A DNA stretch of 64,000 bases from Lachnospiraceae bacterium (GTDB taxonomy: Bacteria > Bacillota > Clostridia > Lachnospirales > Lachnospiraceae): contig JAGASK010000039.1 of NCBI GenBank assembly GCA_017621815.1, positions 1 to 64,000 of the forward strand. Direction: 5' to 3'. Below, piece by piece: positions 53,801 through 61,163 of the stretch (the first letter of the stretch is position 1; each line of letters opens with the position of its first letter). The translations under genes and the position numbers were made by a program. The notes beneath the pieces were generated by a model, which made no database searches, was not told where the DNA came from, and saw only the letters and a list, made by a program, of their open reading frames with translations.

Positions 53801-54264
53801 TATATCACAAGGGGAATAGATGCAAATGGAATTCCAAAAGCCGGAAAAACATTTAAGACTCCATAAGCCAGGGCTGTAATATACACAAGAGGACGGTATT
53901 TTTCATACTGCTGCCTGTAAAAATCTTTTGCAAGCAGTACGGAAGAAAAGACAGCAATAATAATTTTCAGCAAATATCCTGCCACATAAGCCCAATAGGC
54001 CGGCAGTATCATAAAAAGCACAGTATATAAAGAAAATTCCGAAGGCAGATTATCCCTGCTGATTCCTCCCAAAAAAGGAACATCCACTCCATGGGCAAAA
54101 AATGAATTCGTATTTTTCAGCATCTGAAACTGCGCAATGAACAAATCCAGATTGTCATGTACGGAAATGATGCTGTCTTCACCGAATATGCCGAATATGA
54201 GCGCCGCAAACAGGATAAATCCTGCCGGAATAACCAAATACCATTTGCTTATTATTTTTTTCAA
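50863..54264 (-). CDS. Polytopic DUF6044/YfhO-like membrane domain fused to an M3-type metallopeptidase
   Basis: This 1133-residue protein has two unlike halves. Residues about 5-420 carry about ten to twelve membrane segments and DUF6044/YfhO-like features: SVHDNLDLFIAQFQMLKN near 34-51 and DNLPSEFSLYTVLFMILP near 71-88, a GT-C-type layout. A soluble domain follows (about 430-600). Residues about 610-1133 resemble M3 (oligoendopeptidase F/thimet) peptidases: helical lead with YDDFAEYAYNELYIRDYTVDD, zinc motif H932-E-F-G-H936 and third ligand E958 in CEIHSQGLE, aligned with the E-x-P-S-Q-M-L-E of thimet peptidases. I prefer the TTG at 54264, 4-8 bp after GGGAGAAGG; a GTG at 54279 is possible. 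Topology predicts an extracellular peptidase; that is inference. Confidence 0.8.
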   Translation of the reverse strand: MKKIISKWYLVIPAGFILFAALIFGIFGEDSIISVHDNLDLFIAQFQMLKNTNSFFAHGVDVPFLGGISRDNLPSEFSLYTVLFMILPAYWAYVAGYLLKIIIAVFSSVLLAKDFYRQQYEKYRPLVYITALAYGVLNVFPAFGIPFASIPLVIYLVRKIYKTPSFKWYAALFFYPLLSYFSYFGLFILAYMAVAFIWLWIKDRKIPLRILLAIFVLAAGCIACEYRLFGVMLFGGEETIRSTMEAGSFGAGEIIKTICEGFTQGMFHAESVHTYLVMPACLLYFIYLNASYIKNKNFRGIFRDVYNLLMLVLVFNSVVYGIYYWESFRKIIETLCPPLTGWQFNRTIFFSPFIWYSAFFMVLKRLYDEEKKWFRYGANVLAVLSVLVIVLSGTRYNDLYHTCKAKAYEILKGKESNELSFKEFYSADLFEKAKEDLGYCGQWSAAYGFHPAVLEYNDISTVDGYLGFYEQYYKEDFRKVIAPALERMPETKEYFDTWGARAYLYSGSDASIVGAVRDYQVSDRDIYIDIDAFKAVGGRYIFSRIKLSNAEETGLTLAGTYTDEDSPYILYVYQTTSRYQAKEHSELTFDEMRMLTYDLDKLDENLEDLEELAKKAEESGEAEEGERVISLYESVIDEITKASTCHTIAQIEYYRNVFDEENGRKQQQILEDCIDMQDRSYSVLARICQSPYKAAMETVLESAIVESLAEYEEMTDEEKELYLKENSLEQEYEQAAQEEYTIEYNGEEWNFERLINESESLDRDSYIDVYQGLYKEKNSVLGEIYLELLKLRTDKAKLEEYDDFAEYAYNELYIRDYTVDDALELFGEIRKEVVPIAEEMQELYYSMDFSPLYNLPETAAKERLERIRPYLDSIDSEMTEAFDYMEKYRLYDMDASEGKADTGFTVKIPYYNDVFIFDSPYNYYNDYTTAIHEFGHYNYMFHNVEDILLEQNNIDLCEIHSQGLEMLYHEYNDEILDGDAGDLFQFIEVYNMSKNTIQAALISELEIQIYQNPNLSLEDINKLYLNLSRKYGIYYDSRITELYSWVDISHIFTSPCYYIGYSTSAFTSLDLLTLSEENRHEAVEKYMELTTLPTYAPYCSAIEYVGLRDIFKDGIPADIMEETSRILEECVSD

Positions 54265-54312
54265 TTTACCTTCTCCCACTATCTGTATCTTTTTCAGCAG
54301 TTTCCAAATACC

Positions 54313-55254
54313 CTATTCTTCCCTCTGCCTGCGCTCTTTTTCGCAGACAAGGGTAAAACGATATTCAAAATCTCTTCTGTTCTTCTGCGCCATGTTGGAC
54401 AGCATCAACCCGGCAAAAAAGGACTGAATAGCCGCCAGCATCACAAAACCGCACACAATCAGCGTAGGAAATTTCAATACCAGTCCTGTTTTTATATACT
54501 CCATTAACACGGGAATAAAGAAAAGAATCGAAATCACCGCCAGCAAAAGCGCGAATATACTGAAAAATCCAAACGGCTTATAATCCCGGTACAGCCTGAA
54601 AATAGTGCCAAGCACACGGAAGCCGTCAGAATAAGTGTTTAATTTGGAAACACTTCCTTCCGGCCTGTCCCTGTAATCCACAATTACATTATCAATCTGC
54701 ATATGATTGTATACTGCATGAATGGTCATTTCCGTTTCAATCTCAAAGCCCTTGGAAAGCACGGGAAACGTCTTTACAAATCCATAGCTGAAGGCACGGA
54801 AACCTGTCATGATATCTTTCACATCACAGTCAAATAAATGATTGATGCTGCTGCGCACCAGAGAATTTCCCATATTGTGAAAAGGCCTTTTATTCTCCGA
54901 AAAATAGGTGGAGGAAAGCCTGTCTCCCACTACCATGTCCGCATTATGATTTAATACTTTATCCACCATTTCAGGTGCAAATTCCATGGGGTAAGTGTCA
55001 TCGCCATCCACCATAATATAACATCGTGCTTCTATCTCACGAAACATCCTGCGGATTACATTTCCTTTTCCCTGCACATATTCATGACGAATAACCGCAC
55101 CGGCTTCTTTCGCCAGCTGTGCAGTACGGTCAGTGGAATTATTGTCATATACATAAATAACTGCCTCAGGCAGCGCTGCTTTCGCATCCGTCACTACCTT
55201 AGTTATTGTTTTCTCCTCGTTATAGCATGGAATTAAGACAGCAATCTTGTCCAT
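54313..55254 (-). CDS. Membrane GT2 glycosyltransferase, DPM1/CsbB/GtrB-like
   Basis: The 313-residue enzyme has a GT2 domain (AVLIPCYNEEKTITKVVTDA near 5-24, VYDNNSTDRT near 34-43, MVDGDDTYPMEFAPEMVD near 80-97, DVKDIMTGFRAFS near 138-150) and two C-terminal membrane helices (about 232-255 and 266-290). This is the layout of polyprenyl-phosphate sugar synthases such as CsbB and GtrB. It stands 48 bp before the DUF6044-M3 gene on the same strand. In B. subtilis CsbB works with YfhO to glycosylate lipoteichoic acid, so a similar donor-transferase pair is plausible. AAGGAG ribosome binding site. Confidence 0.88.
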   Translation of the reverse strand: MDKIAVLIPCYNEEKTITKVVTDAKAALPEAVIYVYDNNSTDRTAQLAKEAGAVIRHEYVQGKGNVIRRMFREIEARCYIMVDGDDTYPMEFAPEMVDKVLNHNADMVVGDRLSSTYFSENKRPFHNMGNSLVRSSINHLFDCDVKDIMTGFRAFSYGFVKTFPVLSKGFEIETEMTIHAVYNHMQIDNVIVDYRDRPEGSVSKLNTYSDGFRVLGTIFRLYRDYKPFGFFSIFALLLAVISILFFIPVLMEYIKTGLVLKFPTLIVCGFVMLAAIQSFFAGLMLSNMAQKNRRDFEYRFTLVCEKERRQREE

Positions 55255-55280
55255 TTTCCGTTTTCTCCTTCACCTATACT

Positions 55281-55346
55281 TGATTTTTTCGCTGAAATAT
55301 CGGATAAAACCAAATGCTTTGCTTCGCTCGCGCTTGGTTTTCTTCC
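55281..55346 (+). repeat. 66-bp direct repeat, copy 1
   Basis: A 66-bp unit beginning TGATTTTTTCGCTGAAATAT and ending GCGCTTGGTTTTCTTCC, repeated at 55399-55464 with one mismatch. TTCGC motifs recur throughout. It lies upstream of the GT2 gene start. Confidence 0.9.
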
Positions 55347-55398
55347 TTCAGGCTCAAAAATCCAGATGCTTCGCATCTGCCGCAGCTTCGCTGCTCTC

Positions 55399-55464
55399 TG
55401 ATTTTTTCGCTGAAATATCGGATAAAACCAAATGCTTCGCTTCGCTCGCGCTTGGTTTTCTTCC
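55399..55464 (+). repeat. 66-bp direct repeat, copy 2, within a long hairpin
   Basis: Second copy of the unit. Here it extends into a long inverted repeat: GAAATATCGG (about 55412-55421) pairs with CCGATATTTC (55463-55472) and AAAACCAA with TTGGTTTT inside. Between the copies are two short hairpins, CAGATGC/GCATCTG and GCAGC/GCTGC with TTC loops. Confidence 0.9.
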
Positions 55465-55631
55465 GATATTTCACATTGTAGCAGAGTTTCAGGATTTAGT
55501 CCAGATATACATAGGTGGGAAGGCATACATAAACTGAGCAGCGACGCTATGCGGCAGTCCAGCATTCGGGCAGCCGTCATATCGGACGAATTCTTAGTGG
55601 GATAAAGCAAGTCTTGCATTTTCCCATGATT

Positions 55632-56489
55632 TTACTTCAAGTGTTGCCTCTTTTTATGTAATACATACGCCTGATATATCAACAGCCCGAATACCGCAGC
55701 CTGCTCTAAAGCACTTATTATAAGCACTGTAAAACGCAATGCATCTCCGTAGGCACCCAAGCTTATAGGAGAAATCAGCATCTGGCAGAATTTCCACATT
55801 TCCATCAGAAGCAAAACACCTACAATAACATAAATCGGAATCGGCGAAATATGCCGCTTGCAGGCAAAAAATTTATTTATTATAACAATAACTGCAATAT
55901 TTCCAAACAGCAAATACCAACCAAGGGGCTGCTTTACATTATTTTCCGGAAGTATCAGATATGCTCCGAAAAGAAGCATACAATTTTTCAGAAATTCAGC
56001 ACTCATAATAATGCCTGTCCTCTTTGAAGAAAGCTCATTTCTGACAGAATACCAAACTCCCAGAGCCATTGCTATAAAAATCATACAATAGCTGAAAAAG
56101 AATATAATATTGTATGCAAAACGGCTCCCATTTTCCCAATATACAAAAGATTTTTCTGATATACCGGCATATAATAGGTTAATTACTGCAATCAAATATG
56201 ACACTGCTCCAAAAGCATACAACGCAGTCTGTATGAAATTAGAAACAGAGGTTGTTAAAATCGGCTCCTTTTCCACATCTCTTTTCAATTCTTCCCCTGA
56301 CAGCAATTCATCAACGGTTGTTTCCAATACATCGGCTATCTTCTTTGCGGTTAAGAGGTCAGGATAACGAGCACCGCATTCCCATCTGGATACCGCCTGT
56401 CTGGTAACATACAGACATTCTGCCATAGTCTGTTGGGTCATCCCTTTTTCTTCTCTCAAACGTTTTATTTTTTCTCCAAATTCAATCAT
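55632..56489 (-). CDS. XRE-family regulator with membrane-embedded C-terminal domain
   Basis: The 285-residue protein has an N-terminal XRE helix-turn-helix (about 4-60; KIKRLREEKGMTQQTMAECLYVTRQAVSRWECG, LETTVDELLSG) and a C-terminal half with about five to six hydrophobic segments (about 85-270). Such proteins are membrane-tethered regulators, often controlling nearby or envelope genes. The ATG at 56489 has AGGAG 7 bp upstream. It is bordered by related 34-bp sequences (55580-55613 and 56695-56728). The target is unknown. Confidence 0.82.
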   Translation of the reverse strand: MIEFGEKIKRLREEKGMTQQTMAECLYVTRQAVSRWECGARYPDLLTAKKIADVLETTVDELLSGEELKRDVEKEPILTTSVSNFIQTALYAFGAVSYLIAVINLLYAGISEKSFVYWENGSRFAYNIIFFFSYCMIFIAMALGVWYSVRNELSSKRTGIIMSAEFLKNCMLLFGAYLILPENNVKQPLGWYLLFGNIAVIVIINKFFACKRHISPIPIYVIVGVLLLMEMWKFCQMLISPISLGAYGDALRFTVLIISALEQAAVFGLLIYQAYVLHKKRQHLK

Positions 56490-56756
56490 ATTTTTCTCCT
56501 GTTCTTTTCTCATTCTGTCCCGGGAATAATTTTATTATAAAAGTATTGAATAGTCCTGAAAAGAAACAGTTCACTTTTTGAGGGAAACAAAATGGTAACA
56601 AGAGAAAAAGGTACCTTTTACATTATTGATGTCATTCATTAAGTAAGACCACCAATAGCATAAAAGCAGTTTACCTGTTTTAGAACTTCCATAATATCAG
56701 ACAAAGTCTTAGTGGAATAAAGCAGTTCACCTGCCAAACGGGTGAAGTCTGCAAAA
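56490..56756. other. Non-coding stretch between XRE and GNAT genes
   Basis: It holds a probable minus-strand -10 TATAAT for the XRE gene (about 56531-56536), an AAAAAGGTACCTTTT palindrome (about 56606-56620), a short plus-strand frame of 16 codons (56592-56642) that I do not call, the second 34-bp flanking repeat and a TTCACC/GGTGAA hairpin (about 56726-56746) that may end the GNAT transcript. Confidence 0.4.
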
Positions 56757-57218
56757 TTAATCACCTACATTATATTCATACTCAATATCAGCCCTGTCAT
56801 AGCCCCAATATTCTTTATTCAGGGGCACTTCATGGAAACCGTATTTTTCATAAATATGAAGTGCGGGTTCCAGCCTGCGATTGGAAATCAGCGTAAGTTT
56901 TTTTGCGCCGTTTTGAAGCGCATAATCCATACTGGCTTTGAATACCGCACTTCCGGCGCCTTTTCCGGTATACTGTCCGGTTGCTGCCAGTTTACATATT
57001 TCCCATACACCTTCCTTAAGCGGCATTGCCATGCAGGTTGCCAGCACCTGTCCGTTTTCCACTGCAAAGTAAATCATACTGCCTTTTCCAAGCAGCTCGT
57101 CCACGTGCTCCAATATGTCATAATCTGCCTGCTCCGGTTTAAAATATCTTTGAATCCAGGCTATATTAAGTTCCACAAAATCCTGTTTATACGCTTCCTG
57201 ATACTCTATAATTTCCAT
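56757..57218 (-). CDS. GNAT family N-acetyltransferase
   Basis: The 153-residue enzyme has the GNAT fold: an N-terminal helix-rich part, the strand IYFAVENGQVLATCMAMPL (about 54-72), the acetyl-CoA loop region LAATGQYTGKGAGSAVFKA (about 79-97; Q/R-x2-G-x-G/A type) and LTLISNRRLEPALHIYEKYGF (about 108-128). The acceptor substrate is unknown. It is divergent from the LysR gene, which is a common regulator-target layout. Confidence 0.87.
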   Translation of the reverse strand: MEIIEYQEAYKQDFVELNIAWIQRYFKPEQADYDILEHVDELLGKGSMIYFAVENGQVLATCMAMPLKEGVWEICKLAATGQYTGKGAGSAVFKASMDYALQNGAKKLTLISNRRLEPALHIYEKYGFHEVPLNKEYWGYDRADIEYEYNVGD

Positions 57219-57342
57219 AATCCGACCTCCCGTTTTCCGTTTTTCATACTTGCTTTTTTCATATTGTCAGTATATACTTTTCTATATTATAAGTAAAACA
57301 AATATATCTTATTTAAATATTAGAAAAAGTGAATTAAGAATT

Positions 57343-58212
57343 ATGAACCGTTATCTCGCATTGCAAAAAATTGTAGAATTGGGAAGTTTTTCAAAGGCAG
57401 CTGAAGCTTTAGGCTATACTCAGTCTGCCATGAGCCAGACGATTGCTTCTTTAGAGGATGAATTATCCATTAAGCTTTTGAACCGCTTCCGGACAGGCGC
57501 AAAACTGACCATAGAAGGTGCTGAACTCTATCCCTACCTTGAAAAAGCAATTTATCAGTATCTTGCCCTGCAGGAAAAAGCAAAAGAAATCCGCGGATTG
57601 GAATCAGGCGTCATTAGAATAGGAACTCTTGCAAGTATTTCCGCGCACTGGATGCCTGAATTATTAAAAGATTTTCAGGCTCAATATCCCGGCGTTGAAT
57701 TTGTAATCCATCAGGGAGATTACACTTCCATTCAGGAATGGATAAAAACAGGCGCTGTTGACTTCGGCTTTGTAAATCCCCAAGCCGTAAACAGCCTGGA
57801 AACCATTATTTTAAAAGACGGTCCGATGTTGGCCGTTTTACCGGAAAATCATCCTCTGGCACAAATGGATGCAGTTCCGCTGGACGCTTTGGCAGCAGAG
57901 CCTTTTATCCTCCTGGAAGAGGGACATTATTATGAACCCCTTGAAGCCTTCAAAGCCATCGGTTCCAAACCAAACATAAAATACACAATTCATGATGATT
58001 ATACTATTATGACCATGGTGGAAGCAGGTCTGGGTGTCAGCATTCTGGCGGAACTGGTACTTCACAGAACCAATTACCGGATTGCTTTAAGGCCCACCAC
58101 GCCTTCCATCTCCCGTACCATTGCAATCGGATACAAGGACAGGACATGTCTTCCCATTGCCGCCAAACGCTTTATTGAATGCCTTCTTAAGCATGTTTCG
58201 GCACTTCCATAA
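57343..58212 (+). CDS. LysR-family transcriptional regulator
   Basis: The 289-residue regulator has an N-terminal winged helix-turn-helix (about 1-60; IVELGSFSKAAEALGYTQSAMSQTIASLEDEL, with KLLNRF) and a periplasmic-binding-like effector domain (about 88-285; IRIGTLASISAHWMPELLKDF, then MVEAGLGVSILAEL). I chose ATG 57343, the standard LysR start, though its ribosome binding site is weak. It is transcribed away from the GNAT gene and may control it. Confidence 0.9.
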   Translation: MNRYLALQKIVELGSFSKAAEALGYTQSAMSQTIASLEDELSIKLLNRFRTGAKLTIEGAELYPYLEKAIYQYLALQEKAKEIRGLESGVIRIGTLASISAHWMPELLKDFQAQYPGVEFVIHQGDYTSIQEWIKTGAVDFGFVNPQAVNSLETIILKDGPMLAVLPENHPLAQMDAVPLDALAAEPFILLEEGHYYEPLEAFKAIGSKPNIKYTIHDDYTIMTMVEAGLGVSILAELVLHRTNYRIALRPTTPSISRTIAIGYKDRTCLPIAAKRFIECLLKHVSALP

Positions 58213-58288
58213 CTTGTTTCTATTGCCAAAATGTTCTTGATAATATATACTATAAATGCTCAAATTTTACCTGAAAAAGAGGTTCCAT

Positions 58289-59041
58289 ATGATTCGATTA
58301 ATTTTAGTAGCCGTTTTCGTTGTTTTATTTCTGGTATTAAGTACTCCCCTTCTGATTGCAGAATGGATTATCGGTAAATTCAATATGGATATAAAAAGCC
58401 GGAGTTCCCTTGCCATTGTAAAATGGGCTTTCAGGGTCGTCCTTTTTCTTGCAGGAACTACCGTTACCGTACGCGGTGAGGAAAACGTTCCCAGGGATAC
58501 TCCTGTTTTATATATAGGCAATCACAGGAGTTATTTTGATATTGTAATTACCTATATCCGTGTTCCCAGACTTACAGGCTACATTGCCAAAAAAGAAATG
58601 CTAAAATGGCCTTTCCTTGTAAACTGGATGCGCAACCTCCACTGCCTGTTTCTGGACAGAAATGATATCAAACAGGGATTAAAGGTTATCCTGGATGCCA
58701 TCGAAAAAGTAAAATCCGGCATTTCCATCTGTATTTTCCCTGAGGGTACCAGAAACCGGGTTAATCATACTTTCATGGAATTTCATGAAGGAAGCTTCAA
58801 AATCGCTGCCAAAACAGGCTGCCCTATCATTCCCATGACTATATATAATTCGGCAGACATTTTTGAAGACCATCTGCCCAAAATAAAGAAAACCCATGTT
58901 ATATTGGAATATGGAAAACCCATATATATGAAAGATTTGTCAAAAGAGGACCAGAAAAAAATCGGCGTTTATACACAGAATATTATCAAGGAAAACTATT
59001 TTAAAATCAAAGAAGAAGCCGCAGCTTTAACGATTAAATAA
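58289..59041 (+). CDS. plsC: 1-acyl-sn-glycerol-3-phosphate acyltransferase (PlsC family)
   Basis: The 250-residue protein has an N-terminal membrane segment (about 2-24), the acyltransferase motif NHRSYFDI (N-H-x4-D, about 78-85), LDRNDIKQG (about 127-135), FPEGTRNRV (about 155-163) and IIPMTIYN (about 184-191). It makes phosphatidic acid for phospholipid synthesis. The ATG at 58289 has GAGG about 7 bp upstream; the earlier ATG at 58256 lacks one. A TATACT -10 lies near 58248. Its last codons lie inside the terminator hairpin. Confidence 0.92.
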   Translation: MIRLILVAVFVVLFLVLSTPLLIAEWIIGKFNMDIKSRSSLAIVKWAFRVVLFLAGTTVTVRGEENVPRDTPVLYIGNHRSYFDIVITYIRVPRLTGYIAKKEMLKWPFLVNWMRNLHCLFLDRNDIKQGLKVILDAIEKVKSGISICIFPEGTRNRVNHTFMEFHEGSFKIAAKTGCPIIPMTIYNSADIFEDHLPKIKKTHVILEYGKPIYMKDLSKEDQKKIGVYTQNIIKENYFKIKEEAAALTIK

Positions 59042-59066
59042 TCGTGAAGCTGCAGCTTCTTTTTTC
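59013..59066 (+). terminator. plsC terminator overlapping the stop codon
   Basis: Stem arms AAGAAGC and GCAGCTT (59013-59027) pair with AAGCTGC and GCTTCTT (59047-59061), plus an inner CGATT/AATCG; a T-tract follows. The plsC stop (59039-59041) is inside the loop region. Confidence 0.92.
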
Positions 59067-59134
59067 TTTTGCTTATTCTTTCCTAACCTTGAAACCCAAT
59101 AACAAAACCCCTTTGCGGCAGTCCCTGTTATGAA

Positions 59135-61138
59135 TTAAAGCTCAAATTTTGACGCATCGGCTAACGGACCTGCTAACGGATTATCACCACATGCCCTTCC
59201 ATAATAATCGGTGTCCATGAAAAGAGGCGTTCCATCCGGATTTTCAAATTTCTGTTCCGGTTCAAATGCCATTCCTAAAATATCTGTTGTTATTATCCTG
59301 TTTTCCACCTCAGGCAGATATTCATACAGGTTTGTCTTCAAAAAGTACTTTCCTTCTCTTTTTTCCAGGGAAAGCTCCACCTGATGTACTTCGTCCACAT
59401 ATGCATTTTCCTTAGACATGGGCTTGGCACCATTAAAATAAACATTTCCCTCTGCCCACACAGGAAGCTCATCATAATACCTGTCGCTTGGTGCTGATCC
59501 CTGCCCGCAATATCCTTCAAATTTCTTCTTATACTCTTCCAATGTAGGATATTCTTCATAGGGAATCGTCCCTGCAATCAGATTTCCATCTGTCCACTCA
59601 TTATCCGCCATTGCATCTGTCATTTTTTTCAAGGCCGGACGAATCTCCTTCTGAACAAAAATATTATTGCAGAATCTCATATCACCATGCAAAATCGTCA
59701 TAAACCCTGCAATTTCCGTGCTGTGCGGCACATGGTAAGGAGTATAACGGGGCGCTACTTTTGAAACTGTACCGTTCATAACTCCGCGCCCTACTGCCGA
59801 TAAGGAACCTGCAATCAAATTATGTACCACAGCAACGCCCTGTGTCGGAAGCTTGAGTGAACAATCTGAAAGAAGCAGATTATGATCAATCAGCGTAGGT
59901 CCATGAGATACCTCTATAAAGATATCCTCTCCAAAAACATTTTCAGGGCTCAGGTTATAATCTTCCGGAAGACAATTATCAAAGAATAAATTTTGTGTCA
60001 CCCGCGTTCCCTGTGCCTGCCAGTCAAGCCATAATCCTCTGGTACAGTTGTAGATATGATTTCTGCGAATGCTGACGTCTATTGCCGCATGTAATTTGAT
60101 GCCGCCAATCTCTGCTCCAAACAGATTCTGTTTATTATTAATATGATGAATCTCATTGTCTTCAATCACAGAAAATACTGCGCCTAAATGGCCTACAATG
60201 CCTGTCTGCCCGCAGTCATGAATATTACAGCCTCTTATAATGTGCGAGCCTGTCTTTTCCCTGCTCCAGCCTTCCCGCTGTGCCTGACATACACAATCAC
60301 GCTGCGTCTGCGTCCCATCTTTATATTTCCACTTTGACCACTTATTATCATTCTCAGGCTGCAAATACTTGCCAAGAGAAATACCGGAACATTTGGCTTC
60401 ATAGACTTCACAATTCTCTATGATCCATCCTTTCGACCAATGGGGACCTATCATTCCTTCCTGGCAGGCGGTGGGCGGCGCCCACTGTGTGGCTGCCTGT
60501 CTTACAGTAAAGCCGGATAACGTAATATATCCGATACCTTCCCTTTCAGGGTAAAAACAGCTCTTTCTGACACTGATTTCAACATTCTCCCGGTTAGGAT
60601 TTTTCCCTTGAAAATTGGCATACAAAATCGTCTCGTCTTTCTCCTCATCCTGCTTTGTAAACCATGTATACACTGAGAATTCCGGATCCCAGGAGGTTTT
60701 ACTCATCTCCGGCTGCAGAACTTTCTGTAATTGTTCCACCTCATACATAGACTTTTCATTCAGATATACCTCACCTGTATGCGCTATCGTTGCAGCCTCA
60801 AACCAGTCTCCATATATAAGTGTTTTGTACGGATTCCTGCCGCCAAAAAATTTATTGGAAATTCTGGCAACCCACACAGTTCCTTCATACGGTTCCCAGC
60901 TTTTTACGGGTTCAGCGCCAGTGATAACTGCTTCTTTCTCTATTTCCGAGCGATAGATAATTCTCGCATCCTCCGTTCCTCCATTTACAGGATTTACCTC
61001 TTCTCTGTATATTCCGGGAGCAACAATTATCTCATCCCCGGGCTTTGCCAGATCGGCTGCCTGCTGTATTCTGAGGAATGGTTTTTCCTTACTTCCATCT
61101 CCATCCGGCAATGCATTCATATTTACATAATACTCCAT
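59135..61138 (-). CDS. GH120-type beta-xylosidase (right-handed beta-helix)
   Basis: The 667-residue protein has a parallel beta-helix fold and close resemblance, by memory, to Thermoanaerobacterium XylC (GH120): opening MEYYVNMNALPDGDGS, then PGDEIIVAPGIYREEV, the FFGGRNPYKTLIYGDWF segment, QWAPPTACQEGMIGPHWSKG, GLWLDWQAQGTRV (Asp372) and IFIEVSHGPTLIDHN (Glu409), which match the catalytic Asp/Glu pair of GH120. No signal peptide, so it acts on imported xylo-oligosaccharides. The ATG at 61138 has AAGGAGG 7 bp upstream; the frame extends to 61213 into murF. It lies 25 bp after murF, an odd operon partner. Confidence 0.85.
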   Translation of the reverse strand: MEYYVNMNALPDGDGSKEKPFLRIQQAADLAKPGDEIIVAPGIYREEVNPVNGGTEDARIIYRSEIEKEAVITGAEPVKSWEPYEGTVWVARISNKFFGGRNPYKTLIYGDWFEAATIAHTGEVYLNEKSMYEVEQLQKVLQPEMSKTSWDPEFSVYTWFTKQDEEKDETILYANFQGKNPNRENVEISVRKSCFYPEREGIGYITLSGFTVRQAATQWAPPTACQEGMIGPHWSKGWIIENCEVYEAKCSGISLGKYLQPENDNKWSKWKYKDGTQTQRDCVCQAQREGWSREKTGSHIIRGCNIHDCGQTGIVGHLGAVFSVIEDNEIHHINNKQNLFGAEIGGIKLHAAIDVSIRRNHIYNCTRGLWLDWQAQGTRVTQNLFFDNCLPEDYNLSPENVFGEDIFIEVSHGPTLIDHNLLLSDCSLKLPTQGVAVVHNLIAGSLSAVGRGVMNGTVSKVAPRYTPYHVPHSTEIAGFMTILHGDMRFCNNIFVQKEIRPALKKMTDAMADNEWTDGNLIAGTIPYEEYPTLEEYKKKFEGYCGQGSAPSDRYYDELPVWAEGNVYFNGAKPMSKENAYVDEVHQVELSLEKREGKYFLKTNLYEYLPEVENRIITTDILGMAFEPEQKFENPDGTPLFMDTDYYGRACGDNPLAGPLADASKFEL

Positions 61139-61163
61139 TTTACGTACCTCCTTACTGTTTCTT

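Noticed and set aside
55281..55464. Possible CRISPR array
   Set aside because: Only two copies of a 66-bp unit exist, the unit is too long, and the spacer-like interval is itself made of hairpins; no cas genes are near.
55233..55619. Minus-strand frame of 128 codons upstream of the GT2 gene
   Set aside because: It is made mostly of the 66-bp DNA repeats and their hairpins, so the protein repeat is a by-product of the DNA repeat.
56592..56642. 16-codon plus-strand gene with a GAGGG site
   Set aside because: It is too short to support and the following sequence has stops in the same frame; it may be a remnant, but I cannot show of what.
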